Origin: Proteles cristata cristata
Taxonomy: Eukaryota; Chordata; Mammalia; Carnivora; Hyaenidae
Assembly: GCA_017311185.1 (NCBI GenBank)
Contig: JAESUZ010001735.1
Location: forward strand, 2,232,001 to 2,296,000
Reading direction: 5' to 3'
DNA: 64,000 nt
The notes beneath the pieces are model-generated. The model was not told the DNA's origin. It saw only the letters and a program-made list of their open reading frames with translations, and did no database searches. The position numbers and the translations under genes are program-made. This document shows positions 1-11,760 of the stretch, piece by piece; position 1 is the stretch's first letter; each line of letters begins with the position of its first letter.

Positions 1-91
1 GCAAAGGGGTTAATAGAGGCAGGTGCCTAAAAGGCCTCAAGAAGTGATGACTGACAGTCACGGATTAGACCAAGGGCACAGCACACTCTGT

Positions 92-266
92 CTGGAAAGA
101 GACACCGAGTAAATAATTTTTGCTTCGCGACCACTCACCTCTGACACTGCAAGTGCAACAGGCAATACGTGGGTGAGTGGTGCCGTCGTGTGCCGATAAA
201 ACTTTATTTACCAAACCAAAAAAAGGGGGCTGGCACTACGTGAGCTCTACTTTGCCAACCCCTGAA
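92..266 (+). mobile_element. hAT-type (MER-class) DNA transposon relic
   Basis: 'gcaacaggcaatacgtggg', 'cgataaaactttatttacc' and the terminal 'tactttgccaacccctg' match a common mammalian non-autonomous element whose other end reads 'taaagggccagacagt'. Exact family not resolved by eye. Confidence 0.65.
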
Positions 267-940
267 TTAGCCAAACAAATCCCCCCCAAAACTAAAAAAC
301 GATGATATTTACTAGCAAAGCGCAGCAGGCCGGGACTGTCATGTGAAGGGCAAACAGCAGACGTGCCCGGACGGCTCTGACGGGCACCTGGGCCTGGCGT
401 CCGTGGAGGCAAGATGCGCTGCGTAGTCTAGAAAGATGTCTGCCGAGGGCCAACGTCTCCAGAGGGGCCTGATGCTCCAAGGCAGCAGGCGGCAAAGTCG
501 CGTAGCAGGGAACCCTCATTCCTGGCGGCGCGCACCCAGCGGTGAGGGTCCCCGGCCCCACGGCGCTCAGTCCTGCATCTCACCACCCGCCTGGAGACCC
601 AGTGGGCACGAAGCAGGCGCGCAGGCCCGTGAAGCCAGCTGCAGCCCTGCTAAGGGAGGGGAGGGGTCCCAGCACGGAGCACGCCAGCCCAGAGACCTCC
701 CAGCCCGCCCACCTGCCTCTCAGGCCCTGCGTCTGCGCTCACCGCCCCATGCCCCTCCCTCAACGCGATCCGACTCTGGTACTGCTGGTGAGGACCAGTG
801 TCCGTCTCCCCTGCTGGACTGCTGGGTGCCCGCACCCAGGGCAGGGCCGCCGGTGCCTGTGAGTGCTGTATAGACTGGTGGCTGCTGGCTGACTGAGTTG
901 TGAACAGATGCTCACTTACTCTTCACTTTTCTGTCTGTCA

Positions 941-1111
941 AATTTATTTTTTAAAGAGAGCGAGAGAGGGGCAGAGAGAGAGACCATCTTAAGCAGGCTC
1001 CATGCTCAGCACAGAACCCGACACGGAGCTTGATCCCATGAACCACGAGATCATGACCTGAGCTGAAATCAGGAGTCGGATGCTTAACGGACTGAGCCAC
1101 CCAGGCGCCCC
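941..1111 (-). mobile_element. Feliform tRNA-derived SINE (SINEC_Fc type), antisense
   Basis: Reverse complement reads the head 'ggcgcctgggtggctcag', then the B-box region and a (CT)n stretch, and ends in a short TTTTAAA remnant. It is diverged, and the middle 'gctcagagcctg' block is shortened. It produces a spurious peptide ('GAWVAQSVK') in the opposite frame. Confidence 0.93.
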
Positions 1112-1734
1112 TGTTTCTGGTCACTCTTGTGACCCAGATCGTCAACACCACCGGACCCAGGAGCTGGAGGGCGGGGAGGGGCCAGCGCTGGCTGAGGCCA
1201 CGCCGATGTGCTACCCTCACGGCTCGGAGCAACCCCGCCGGGCGGCAGTGCGAGGCTCCAAGGGGAGGTGTGTCTGAGGACTTGCACCCAGGTCCGTGGA
1301 GCTCCCGCACTTCTGGCTTTGCCACACTGTGCCCCTCTGGGGGAGGGGGGGCACAAAGAGGCTGAGGAGATGATGGCAGATACAGAGAGCAGCTTCTAAA
1401 GAGCCTGGCATTCCAGAGCCTTCTGACACCTGCCATTACATTAGGAGGAACTGTCCAGAGCCCCAGGGTGTAAGAAAACCCACCATGGGTGCTGTGTGCC
1501 CACAGCCTGGGCAAGGGTCCCAAGCACCCCCCTGGGCTGGGAAGAGGCAGGGAGTGCGGTCCCCGTGTCTCCCCAGGAGGTCCCAGACGGACAAGTCCAC
1601 CTGGGGGGTGACCCCTTTCCTGGTCCACTGGGACTGGGACTGGGCTGTGCCTCTGCTCACTGAGCAGCCTCAACACCTGCTCTTCTAAGAAAGCCAGGCC
1701 TCCGGCCCAGGGGGTGACAGCGGGGACGGCTCTG

Positions 1735-2330
1735 CGAGAAGGCGGGGGCGGCGGATCTGCAGCGCGGGCCAATCGATGGGAGGTGCCCGAGGCCACCCCG
1801 GGGGCGCGGGGGGGACAGGAGCGGGACAGTGATTCATGCCGCCGAGCCCGCCAGCGCCGAGGGGAGGACAGGCACGCGCCCCGGCGGGGACAAATATTAT
1901 TTTTAAAAGTCTGGGAAGGAAAACAACAATAAAACAACCCAGGCTCAGGGTGGCTGGCGAGTCTGGGATGCAGGGAGAGGAGATGGGTTTGCGAGAGGGA
2001 CCATTTGTTTAGGGCCGAACGGGCCAACACAGAGCTCTGCTCGAGCACAGAAGCCGGGGGGGAGGGGGGAGGGCGAGGATCGGGCGGTCCCCGGAGGCTC
2101 AGAGCCATGGGGTCTAACCTGGGCCATGTGCGCGATGTGGGGTCTGAGATGGCGCCCCGGGCTCTGGGGGGCAGGTCCTGGGGGGGCTGCGGGCGAAGGA
2201 GAGGCAGGGACCGCGAGGACGGCAAGGGGTCCCGCCGTGGAGCACCTGGTGCGTGGGGTGGGAGGCTCTTCCCCGATGAGCTAGGCCCCGAGGGCCAGGC
2301 CGGGTCTGGGGGTGGGACAACTGAGGAGCC
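1735..2330. other. GC- and CpG-enriched block
   Basis: Contains repeated CG dinucleotides and GGCGGGG-type words ('ggcgggggcggcggatc', 'ggggcgcgggggggac') at higher density than neighbouring intron. Could be a small intragenic CpG island. No first exon or splice donor could be assigned. Confidence 0.4.
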
Positions 2331-2954
2331 GCAGGCAGGGGTGGGGGGTGCAGGGCAAAGAGAGAAGCCAGCAGGTGGAGGGAAGGAGGCCCGTCACTAC
2401 GGTCTCCACAAGCAGTCAAGGAGCACCTTTGGCAGAGTTCACGGCGGGGGGGGGAGGGGGTCAATTGTCAGTCTCTGGCGACACACAAGGCCTCCATGAG
2501 CCTTAGCCGGGCCCAGGGAGGGGCTGCGTGTGCCAACCCAGGCCTCCCTCCCTCACTCCCCCTCATCCCATCTGCACGACGAGGCAGTGTGGCCCCAGCT
2601 TTTCCTGAGGCAGCAGGCCCACAGTGACCCGGGCCCCAGGTTGGCCTCGCGTTGCACTGGGCGAGGGTCGTTAGAGAAAAAAACCGTCACAGGTTTCCGG
2701 GCCGTCCTGGGGCAGGGCGGGAGGTCGTTAAAACCAGACTCGGTTTCCCCGGCTGCACACAAGCCCCCGGTAGGACAGAAATGCCGTCTGCATCAGCGGT
2801 GGGGCTTTCCGCTCCTGGCGGGGAGCTGGAGCCCCAACATTGAGGAGTTTACACCCCGTGTTTGGGGTCACCACCCCTCCAGCGGGGAGACACCGGGGGT
2901 CCAGAGGCACGGATGGTGCGTAGGGGTGCCGAGCACAAGGCGGGGGGCCGGTCG

Positions 2955-3120
2955 GCACCTCTGCTCTCTGCCTCGGTTTGCTCATCTGTAAAACGGGGAT
3001 GCCTGGCACTCAACAGACTGAACGAGCTAATGGGTCTGAAGCATGTCACGGGCAGCCGGGCCCCCAGCGTGCACTCGCACAGAAGCAGAATGAACAAACG
3101 GAGTGAATAATGGAATGAAT
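2955..3120 (+). mobile_element. MIR SINE remnant
   Basis: 'ctcggtttgctcatctgtaa', 'aacggggatgcctggcactc' and 'aacgagctaatgggtctg' resemble the MIR core. Confidence 0.5.
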
Positions 3121-3954
3121 GGGGGAGACCGCGTATGGGTACAGATAACCGTGTGCGTCCCGTTCTGCCCTCCCAGCCGCTGGGGGTCCCGGGCCAGGAG
3201 CACAGTCCCACCTTCCAGATGAGGCGCCCGCCCCACCTACCTTCAAGAAGCCAGGCCACAGAGGTGGGATGGAAGCCCATGGATCGATGTTGCTCTCCCA
3301 GCGGGCTCTCCCCGCGGCCACAGAGATCCCGTCTGTCTCCCCCACCCCCAACTGGCAACGGGGAAGTGCCCTGTGGGTGTGGTTTGCACGCTGGGGTTCT
3401 GGGGGACAGCTTCCCGCGACGCCCGGTTCCCCTGTGGGGGGAGAGACCCCTCTCCACTACACCAGTGACCACGGCTGGGTTCCAGGGACACTTACTGAAG
3501 GTGCACTGGGCTGGGGACAGTTACTGTGCCTGAGCTGTCACCTGCTCTCCACATGCCCACGGCTCCCAGCCTTCTGGCCCCCGCGGGCAGGGGCAGCCCT
3601 GAGACCCGAGCTGGCCCCCGAAGCGTGAGCAGAAGGCGCGCTGAGCGTGTGGCAGCCTGGCTCTCTCCTCACCCTGCCGAGGAGAAGCCCGGAAACCACA
3701 CGCGAGTGGCAGGACAGCAACGGCAGACGCAGAGCCCACCTGGCAGATGCGGGCGTGAGGACAGGGGACCGAGCTGCCTGTGGGCCGGGAGCCCAGGGGC
3801 CGGGCCGCCAGGGCGCACGCCTGGTTTGTGTCTCCGAGCTGTCGGGCGGCACCTCCGGCGGCCCGGCCCTCCGCCCAGCGTGCCCCGCGCTCTCAAGTCC
3901 CTCAGCGCCGGGACCGTCTCCAAACGCTAATGAGGAAAATGTGACGAGGGGCTG

Positions 3955-4150
3955 GCATGGTATGGCCCAGGGGCCGAATCCGGCCTCCACCCGCCTGGGT
4001 GCATCAGGTCGCGCTGAAGCACAGCCAGGCTGTCGTGTACGTCCTGACGACGACGAGTGGTTTTCAGCCACAGCAGCAGAATTACGTATCCGTGGCAGGG
4101 ACTATGGCCCAGAAGGCGGAGAATACAGACCCTCTGGCTCCGCGCTCGCG
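3955..4150 (-). mobile_element. hAT-type (MER-class) DNA transposon relic, antisense
   Basis: Plus strand shows the reverse orientation of the same element: 'catggtatggcccaggggcc', 'gaatccggcctccacccg', 'aagcacagccaggctgtcgt'. Diverged. Confidence 0.55.
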
Positions 4151-5046
4151 TCCTCCAGAGAAACTGAGGCAGCTAGACAGAACAGGTTGTGGAGAGGTTT
4201 ACCACGAGGGACTGGCTCACACCCATGTGATTATGAAGGCTGAGCAGCCCCAGCCTACACTGTCCGCCCACGAGCTGGGGGCTCAGGGAGGCCGGTGTGT
4301 GGTCCAAACCCAAGGGCCCAAGAAGCGGGGGGCCTGTGGTGGGAGTCCTGGACCGGAGGCCCCGGAACCAGGAACCGCCGTGTCTAGGGGGTGTCCCAGC
4401 TGTGCAGACAGCAGAGTCACCCTTCTTCCTCGCCCCGGGGAGCACCCCGCTTTCCTCACGTCACCCACCCACGTGCCAACACCCCCTAGATCGTCCTCAC
4501 ACCGCGGTCAATGCTTCCCCCTCTCCCACCCCACCCGGCTCCAGGCCTCCACCCTGCACTGCTGTGGCCCAATCCCGTCACCTGAAAACCATGCTCTTTA
4601 CCTCCTTGCCCCTGCATTCTTTTTAATCCGGTACTTCTGAGGTCAGGAGGCACTTAGTAGAGGCCGAGGGAACCCCAAGTCAGCTGGTCTTTCAGGGGGT
4701 CTGCACAAAGCTCCGTCAGGCCTCCCTGCGTCGCCCTCCCTCCCCACACAGCCTCTCCTTGAGGGGCTCCGGTAAGGGACTGCACCTGGGAGAGGGGGAC
4801 CCTTCTGTGACCACCCTGCCAGGGTCGTGACAAGACTTGGTGCCGCCCTCTCCTCCGTCCCCACCACACACACCCTCACCCCACACACCCTCACCCCACA
4901 AACTCCCTGTGGCACAAAGGCCTAGAGGCGGGAGGCGGGTGGCCCGAGGTCGCCTCTCTGGGGTTTGATGCTAGTTCCTAAACTAAATCCTCACCAAGAA
5001 ATGTGACTAAGTAGAAAGAGGAAAAAAGAACCAGGTACCAAAGAGT

Positions 5047-5068
5047 TAAAAAAAAAAAAAAAAAAAAA
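5047..5068 (+). repeat. Poly-A run
   Basis: About 21 consecutive A residues without an attached recognisable SINE body. Could be the tail of an element now too diverged to recognise, or a simple repeat. Confidence 0.8.
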
Positions 5069-6189
5069 GGCGAGGTGGGGGAGGACACGTATACAAGTGT
5101 GTATGTGTGGTGTTATTTCTGGGGTGAAACATGGGACCCTGGCTGTGGTGGCGGCCTGTGTGGGACACACCTTGGGTCCCACCCATGGCTGGGGCTGGGC
5201 CGAGGCTAGGGTGGCCCATCTCTGTGACAGCTTGGCCTCAGTCTCCCAACGAGCGCTCCACCTCCGGGGGCCACCGCTTCTGCCCCAGCTCACTCACTCC
5301 GGGGGCAGGGCTGCGCTGGCCTTGGGGGCCGTCCTCGGCCAGGACACTGCCGCGGGAGCTCAGGACTGTTCTGGAAGGCATCCTGTACACCGCGCGGGAG
5401 CCTCTGCGGGATCAGCTCCTTCCGCATCCTGCTCTCCCTGCTCCCCAGGGTCACCCACCACCTTGCTATCTGCACCCAAGTCTCTGTTTCCAGTTGGCGA
5501 AGAACCAAATTAATATATACACTTGCTCTTTATTCTACGCCTTTTTGTAGCTTTTATACTACTTGGTGTTTTCTATAAAAAGATCGTACATATGCACAGA
5601 TACAATAAATACATTTATATGTAACATATATTCATGTGTACAATGTATTTTTTATGTTAAAAGTGTTTAAAAACAGAGAATTACGGCCCACTGACACCTC
5701 AATTACTGGTCCCTTTAATCACGCTCCGACTGTAGTCCATTCCTCCCTCCTAAAGAGCATACTGCTAAAATAATGTTCTCTCTTGATCTGTATATCCAAT
5801 GTGCCCAGGAGAACCACTTGCTTCCCTTATTCCCTCAGCTGCCAGGGAGCTCAGGCAACATCCAGGATCTCACGACAGGAAGCCTCCTAGGCCAAGTCTT
5901 CTGGCCCCAAAGTGGTCCTCACTTGCACGCAGCTTCACATGCCCCCTCCCAGATCTATTTCCCCAGATGCCCTATGGAGGGCATCGCCCTGGCTCCCTTG
6001 TGGGTGGGTCAGGGGATGGGCAGAGAGGGGTGGGGTACTTCTTCCCAGCATCCTTCTCGTTTGGGGTCTCCCCCAACCGACAGCAGTTCTGTCCTGCCCG
6101 CTACAACAACAGCTCCCCTAGGAAATCCCTTCTCCATCAGCGACTGCTACCTGCCACCCCACCTTGTCACTCTGGCCCCAGGGGCAGTG

Positions 6190-6530
<341 letters not shown>

Positions 6531-6679
6531 TGTTGGGTCTCTGGGCACCTCTCCCCCCCTTAGCCGGGCCCCTGTGGGCTCCATAGCCCCGCCCCCGTCT
6601 GTAAAGCACCCATTTAAAGCAGTGGCATGAATTCCGTTTCCAGCTGGCACCCCAACAGATACGATTATTCTGTAAGCCC

Positions 6680-6990
6680 TGTCCCGACGAGGGTCCTCTT
6701 TCAAGTGGCTCCAAACTCTTGGGGTGAGCTGCCGTGCCTGTTTAGACTCTGGGTTAGGGCCACACCGCCCCAGGGCCGGTGGGCTCCGCCTGCCTCCGTC
6801 CCCGCCAGGTCTGCTGAACGTCTCAGACCAGAGACACCCCCTTCAGGAAGCCTTCCCTGACCACCTGCACCAAACCTCCAGGCACCACGGACCCATCACC
6901 CCACAGCAGCCAGCACTGCGCGTCCCTCCCTGATGTCACCTGTTTACTGGGCATCTCCCCGCGTGCACGGCGGCTCCCCCTGAGCAGGGC
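6680..6990 (+). mobile_element. L2 LINE remnant
   Basis: 'cttcaggaagccttccctg' followed by 'accacctgcaccaaacc' and 'cacctgtttactgggcatc' fits L2. The boundaries are approximate. Confidence 0.65.
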
Positions 6991-9344
6991 TCTCAATGGT
7001 CTTGAGGGTTAACAGTCGGGGCCGCAGCGAGAAGCCCGCTCTGCCTGTCGACAGCAGCACCTACGTCATGTCCCCATGTCCCTGAGCCGCTTCGTGACAC
7101 GTGCAAGGCCTGCCCCAACGGGGGCGCAGCCCTACGTGCCTGTGGAGACGGGCGGGCTCTGGAAGACTTATTGTCTTGGATTCTCCGCCCGCCCTGATAA
7201 TGACTTTTCTCGACCAAGTTTCTTGGCGGCTGCCGCTGCGGCAGAAAGTGACAGAACTGGAGACAGGTACAGTTGCCATGATACGGCCGTCGCGGTAATT
7301 CAGCCTCGGAGCTCTGGCTCCCCTGGAATAATTTAACAATCTGTCATGCGAGAGGCAGGAAGGAGGACAGTGTCGTGTGGCTTCAGGTCCCCACCTCCAA
7401 AAAATAATCTAAGTTCCCGTAGCCAGAGAAGGCCCCCGGTCGGAGAGATGAAGAGAGAGAACATTTCTTGCCAGGACCCGGGGGGATGCCTCACCGATCT
7501 GCCTTTGTGGGGAGTGGACGGAACAGCAAGGGAATCAGGAAAACCGTGGGGACATCTATTCCAAGCCGTGCCTTCCCCTGGTCGCCAGTTATGTTCCTTT
7601 TCTATCCAGAGCCCGGAGCATCTTTCTTTAAAGCAACGGCTCCTCAAAGCCTCTGACGGGCTTCCTCCCTCCCGCAGGCCTCCTGCTCACAAGGACGAGG
7701 GGGCTGGGGACGGGACAAGGCGTGGGTGCAGGGTGGAGCCACCACGCTGGCTCTGTGACCTCCCGCATCCCTGGCCGGGGACCAGGCTGGAGAAAACCCT
7801 CTGTACTACAAGCCACTGGTTACTTCCTCGGGCCTCAAAAATACCTTGTAACAGCTGGGAGCAGTGAGCCGCCTTCCCAGGTGTGCACACGCCCTCTGCC
7901 CCCAGGAGGTGAGCCCCCCTGCACGTTACTGACTGCGCAACCGGCCTGCATGCCGATCACCCACCGATGGGGCGGCGTCTAGTGGCCTCTGCCATCGGGC
8001 AGCGCAGCATGGACCTGCCGACCAGGGGAACACCACGTGCCGGGGTCCCCTGTGTAGGCTCATGACACAGAAAGCTGCTCTCCTCCTGGTATGGACAGAC
8101 TAGCAGCGGCCTGCAGCCAGGCAGCTCATCTTAACCAGCTGTTCAGAGATGCTGAACGCCGTCCCTTGGGGCTCAAGGATGTTAGGCCAGGCACTGACCC
8201 CCAGCGTGGACGGGCCCGAGTGGCCTGGTCACCTCCACAGGGAGCTCCCGGGAGGGGTCCATGCACTGCAGAGCGTCATCCTGATTCGCCCCATTTCTGC
8301 GTTCTGGCAACAGGCACCCTCAGATGTCAGGGGCTAGCAGGCTTTATTTAAGCTCATGCTAAGAAGAGTTGCCAGACGCGATGGCCCCAGAGAGAAGATA
8401 GGCAGCACCGGGAGGCAGGGGAGTCTCAAAGAACAGTGCTGGGCGGGGGCTGGCTCCCGTGGTGGGGGGAGGTGCGGCGCAGGGGCCTTACCCTCAGGAC
8501 ATCCCTCAGTCCCCATGCCACCCACGGTCTAAGTGCAGGCACGTGCTTTGTCCCTGTGCACGTGTGGCCTCAGACAAGCCCCTGTGGGAAGCCCAGGGGC
8601 TGCCACGAAGTCTCCAGAGATGCGGGCTCAGGTCTCTACTCTCCCCTGGCTGGCTGTGCAGGATACTACAGCCACCCTCTTCCTCCCGCGACAGGGAGTC
8701 AGGTGGCAGTGGGAAGTTCTCGGGGCGCCTTGCAAGAAACGGTGAGCCTCAACATGTTTTTGAAAAAGTCAAAAGAAGAGAGAGAGACAAAAACATACAA
8801 TTTTGGGGAATGGGAAGGGCACAAGGCAAGCCATCTTCCCTAAGATCGTTCTGCCTCCAGAGTTTTCAAGAAGGGGCCGGTGGCTGCCAAAGTGACCGTG
8901 AGAGTGACAGGGGGGTGACTGCAGGTGGCGTTCGGGGCAGGACAGGCCAGAGCTGCGGGGAGGCTGGTCCCAGCAGGACAGGGGGGAGCGGGTCGCTGTC
9001 CGCTGCAGGCAGAGCCCCCTTTGATGGGGAGCTGGACACGGGTCGGGGTGTCTGCCGAGATTACCCAGCTGAGCCGCTGGCAGCAGTGACAGGAAAGAAG
9101 AAAGCAGCTTATCACACACCGGGAAACCGTCCCTCCCACACAGCCCGTCTGCCCTGCTGCAGAAAGTTCCAGGTAACAGGCCGGACTGTAGGGCCAGCCT
9201 ACACAGCTAGCCCGAGACAGATTGCGGGGGGGCAGGGGGGGGCAGGGCCTGGGGCCGCAAGGAGGAAAACCAGACCTCCTGCCTGGTTCTGACCAAGGAA
9301 CTTCTAGGATGGAGGGGCCATGTTCTGAAGGGTCTGCATGACCA

Positions 9345-9430
9345 TCTGTGAGCTGCCTGACCTCGGACAGGCGACGGGTCAGTGCTGAGCCCAGGTCCCT
9401 ATCTGTAAAATGGGCAATGAGGACAGAACT
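9345..9430 (+). mobile_element. MIR SINE remnant
   Basis: 'gctgcctgacctcggacag' and 'ccctatctgtaaaatgggc' are typical MIR core words. Confidence 0.5.
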
Positions 9431-9874
9431 TTCTTGGGATGGGTCAGGGGGGCGTGGAAACAGTCCAGTCGTGAGCTTCTTGAAGACCGACTGTGTGCTC
9501 TGCACTGTTCAAGGCCACAGTGGGTTTCACCATTCAACTTTTACAGCATACACAGGGTGACCGAGGTCAAGGCCACGGCCGGCATCTTGGGGGAGGGGAC
9601 ATCTGGGTGGATCATGAACACTGTGAAAGGGCAGGGTGTGCGGGTGTCTGGAACAGAGGGTTCCGGGCACAGGGAAAAGCAAAGTCAAGGTGCTCAGGGG
9701 GCCAGGAGCGCAGTGTGGCTGGAAAGGGAGCTACGACATGGGCAGGGAAGCCTGTCGCCATGACCAAGGACAAAGGAGGCCGGGAGAACACGCACGGTTT
9801 GGAGAAGAAAGCCCGTTTCCTTAGAGACTTCTAGAAAGTCCACATTAGAAGAGTTCACTGTTCCTCCAGACCCA

Positions 9875-10220
9875 GGACTGGCAGACTATAGCCCAACCTG
9901 GCACCTCACCAGTTTTTGTACAGCCTGTGAACTAAGAACATCCCCCCCCCCCACTCAGTTTTTAAGTGGTTGGAAAGAAAAAAAAAGTCAAAAGAATATT
10001 ATTTCACGGCATAAGAAAATGCTGTGAAATTTCAACTTCAGTGACCATAATAAAGACTTCTCGAACCAGCTCTGCCCCCTTGTTTCCTTACTGCCTACGG
10101 CTGCTGTCTCAACTATAGGGACAAGGTGGATGCAGTCACAGAGACAGAGACTACCTGGCCCCAAAGTCGAAATGACTTCCTATCTGGCCCTTTACGGGAA
10201 AAGACTGTCAACCTCTAACC
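9875..10220 (-). mobile_element. hAT-type (MER-class) DNA transposon relic, antisense, longer form
   Basis: Begins 'actggcagactatagcccaa' and ends 'tatctggccctttacgggaa' / 'aagactgtcaacctct', the two ends of the same element type seen at 92-266. The middle carries extra sequence and a poly-C/poly-A stretch. Confidence 0.6.
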
Positions 10221-10224
10221 TAGG

Positions 10225-10380
10225 CAAGCCGTTCCCGCCCCTGGTGCAAATCCGGACCATGGTGGGGTGGGAGGGGTTTACACAAATACACCCAGAGGCT
10301 CTGATTTAACCAGCTGGGGTTCAGTCCAGTCTTTCTGAAAGCCCCCCAAGGTGAAGTGGATATGGCCTGTGGTTGGTTCC
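10225..10380 (+). mobile_element. MER5/MER20-like hAT relic, tentative
   Basis: 'cacccagaggctctgattta' and 'accagctggggttcagtcc' resemble the middle of MER5/MER20-type elements. Boundaries are uncertain. Confidence 0.42.
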
Positions 10381-10511
10381 CTTGACTTGCCCACCCCCAT
10401 CATCCCAAACCAAGCCGGCGAGAGGTGTGCTCTACTAAGAGTCTGAACCAGGGGCCTAGGCCACTATGAGCTGCTCTTTGTAAAACCCAATACTTTCACA
10501 ACATGCCCTTT

Positions 10512-10676
10512 GGGGAGCGCGGTAGGTTAAGCATCCACCTTGGGCTCAGGTCATGATCCCATGGTTTATGGGTTCGAGTCCTTCACTGGGCTCTCTGTCT
10601 CCCTCTCTCTCTCTGCCCCTCCCCTGCTTATTCTCTTTTTCTCTTCCCTCCCCCACTCAAAAATAAACAAACACTA
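10512..10676 (+). mobile_element. Degenerate feliform SINE
   Basis: Head is eroded ('ggggagcgcggtaggttaagc'). It keeps 'gctcaggtcatgatcc' and 'gggttcgagtcc', lacks the 'ctgacagctcagagcctg' block, and ends in (CT)n and 'caaaaataaacaaaca'. It is older or internally deleted compared with the others. Confidence 0.8.
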
Positions 10677-11549
10677 AACACCACTGAAACACCATCGTAT
10701 AACCTATCTGTTTAATGACATATCCCATTATCATCCCGAAGAAGCCAGCATCGCATCACTCAGAGTGTCTGACGTTGCTTCGTGACTACTATGTACATTT
10801 CAGCCCAAACCGTGTCTAGCTTTAAACCTGACCTTCTAGGTGAGGATTCCAGCGGCCACGGGCTCCGGCGGATGGCGCTGGTTCATGGAGAACACCGCTT
10901 GCCGTTCACGTGGTTTTACATTCCTGGCAGCGACAATAATTACTGCAATTCCCTCACAGTCGTGCTCTGTGTTTTTTCAAAGCCACTATCTGTACGTTGT
11001 CCCTTAAGATTCTCAAGAAAAACGCGAGGGGTGAGGGTGGGCACCGTCTGCTCCCATTCAGCAGATGAGGCGACGGAGGCTCTGAAAGGCTTGCTGGTGA
11101 GCAGAGTGGTTAAGACTTCCTGTCTTCCAGCTTGTCTCCCCTGCTTCCTGGCCACAGGAAGGGACAGCAACTCTCTGAGCGCCATCTCCCCTCCTCACAT
11201 CTGACCCAGAGCTTGACACCATACCTCCCAGGATGGCGCAGAAGACGAACGTAAGGGATGCGTGAGACCTTAGCGTGGCACTGAGCACACGGGCATCGCT
11301 CATGGCAGGAGGAAACGCAGTGTTTCTTGGGCGGCACTGGCGCCCAGGGGGCCCCCGGGAATCTGTGGGAGCTTTTCCGGGTTTCCATGATGATGCGGAG
11401 TGTAACTGGCATCTCCTGGGTGGTGGCCACATAGGCACAGGACAGCGCCCCCACCCCCCATGCCAGAGCATCCCTACTTGGATACACTGGGGTGGGTACT
11501 CCCAGCTCCTCGGCCATTTCCTCTGCAAATGAGGCCCCTCTCCCTACAG

Positions 11550-11760
11550 TCCAGGGCTCCTCAACCTCAGCGCTACAGACATCTGGTGGGGGGAGGGAGA
11601 AGTGTGTGATTCTCTGTGGTTGGGGCTGCTCTGTGCATCCCTGCCCCTACCCACTAGACCCCTGGACGCCAGCAGCACTCTCCGTGTTGTGACAGCCAAA
11701 ACGGACTCCAGACACTCCCAAATGTCCCCGGATGGGCACAGTGCCCGACTGAGCTCCAAA
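11550..11760 (+). mobile_element. hAT-type (MER-class) DNA transposon relic
   Basis: 'ggttggggctgctctgtgca', 'ctacccactagacccctgga', 'gttgtgacagccaaaacgg' and 'ccagacactcccaaatgtcc' match a widespread mammalian DNA-transposon relic. Family name not assigned. Confidence 0.65.

Noticed and set aside
951..2225. 424-codon open frame on the minus strand
   Set aside because: It runs through a SINE (giving the 'GAWVAQSVK' peptide) and GC-rich intron. Composition is Pro/Ser/Arg-rich as expected from low stop frequency, and there is no domain.
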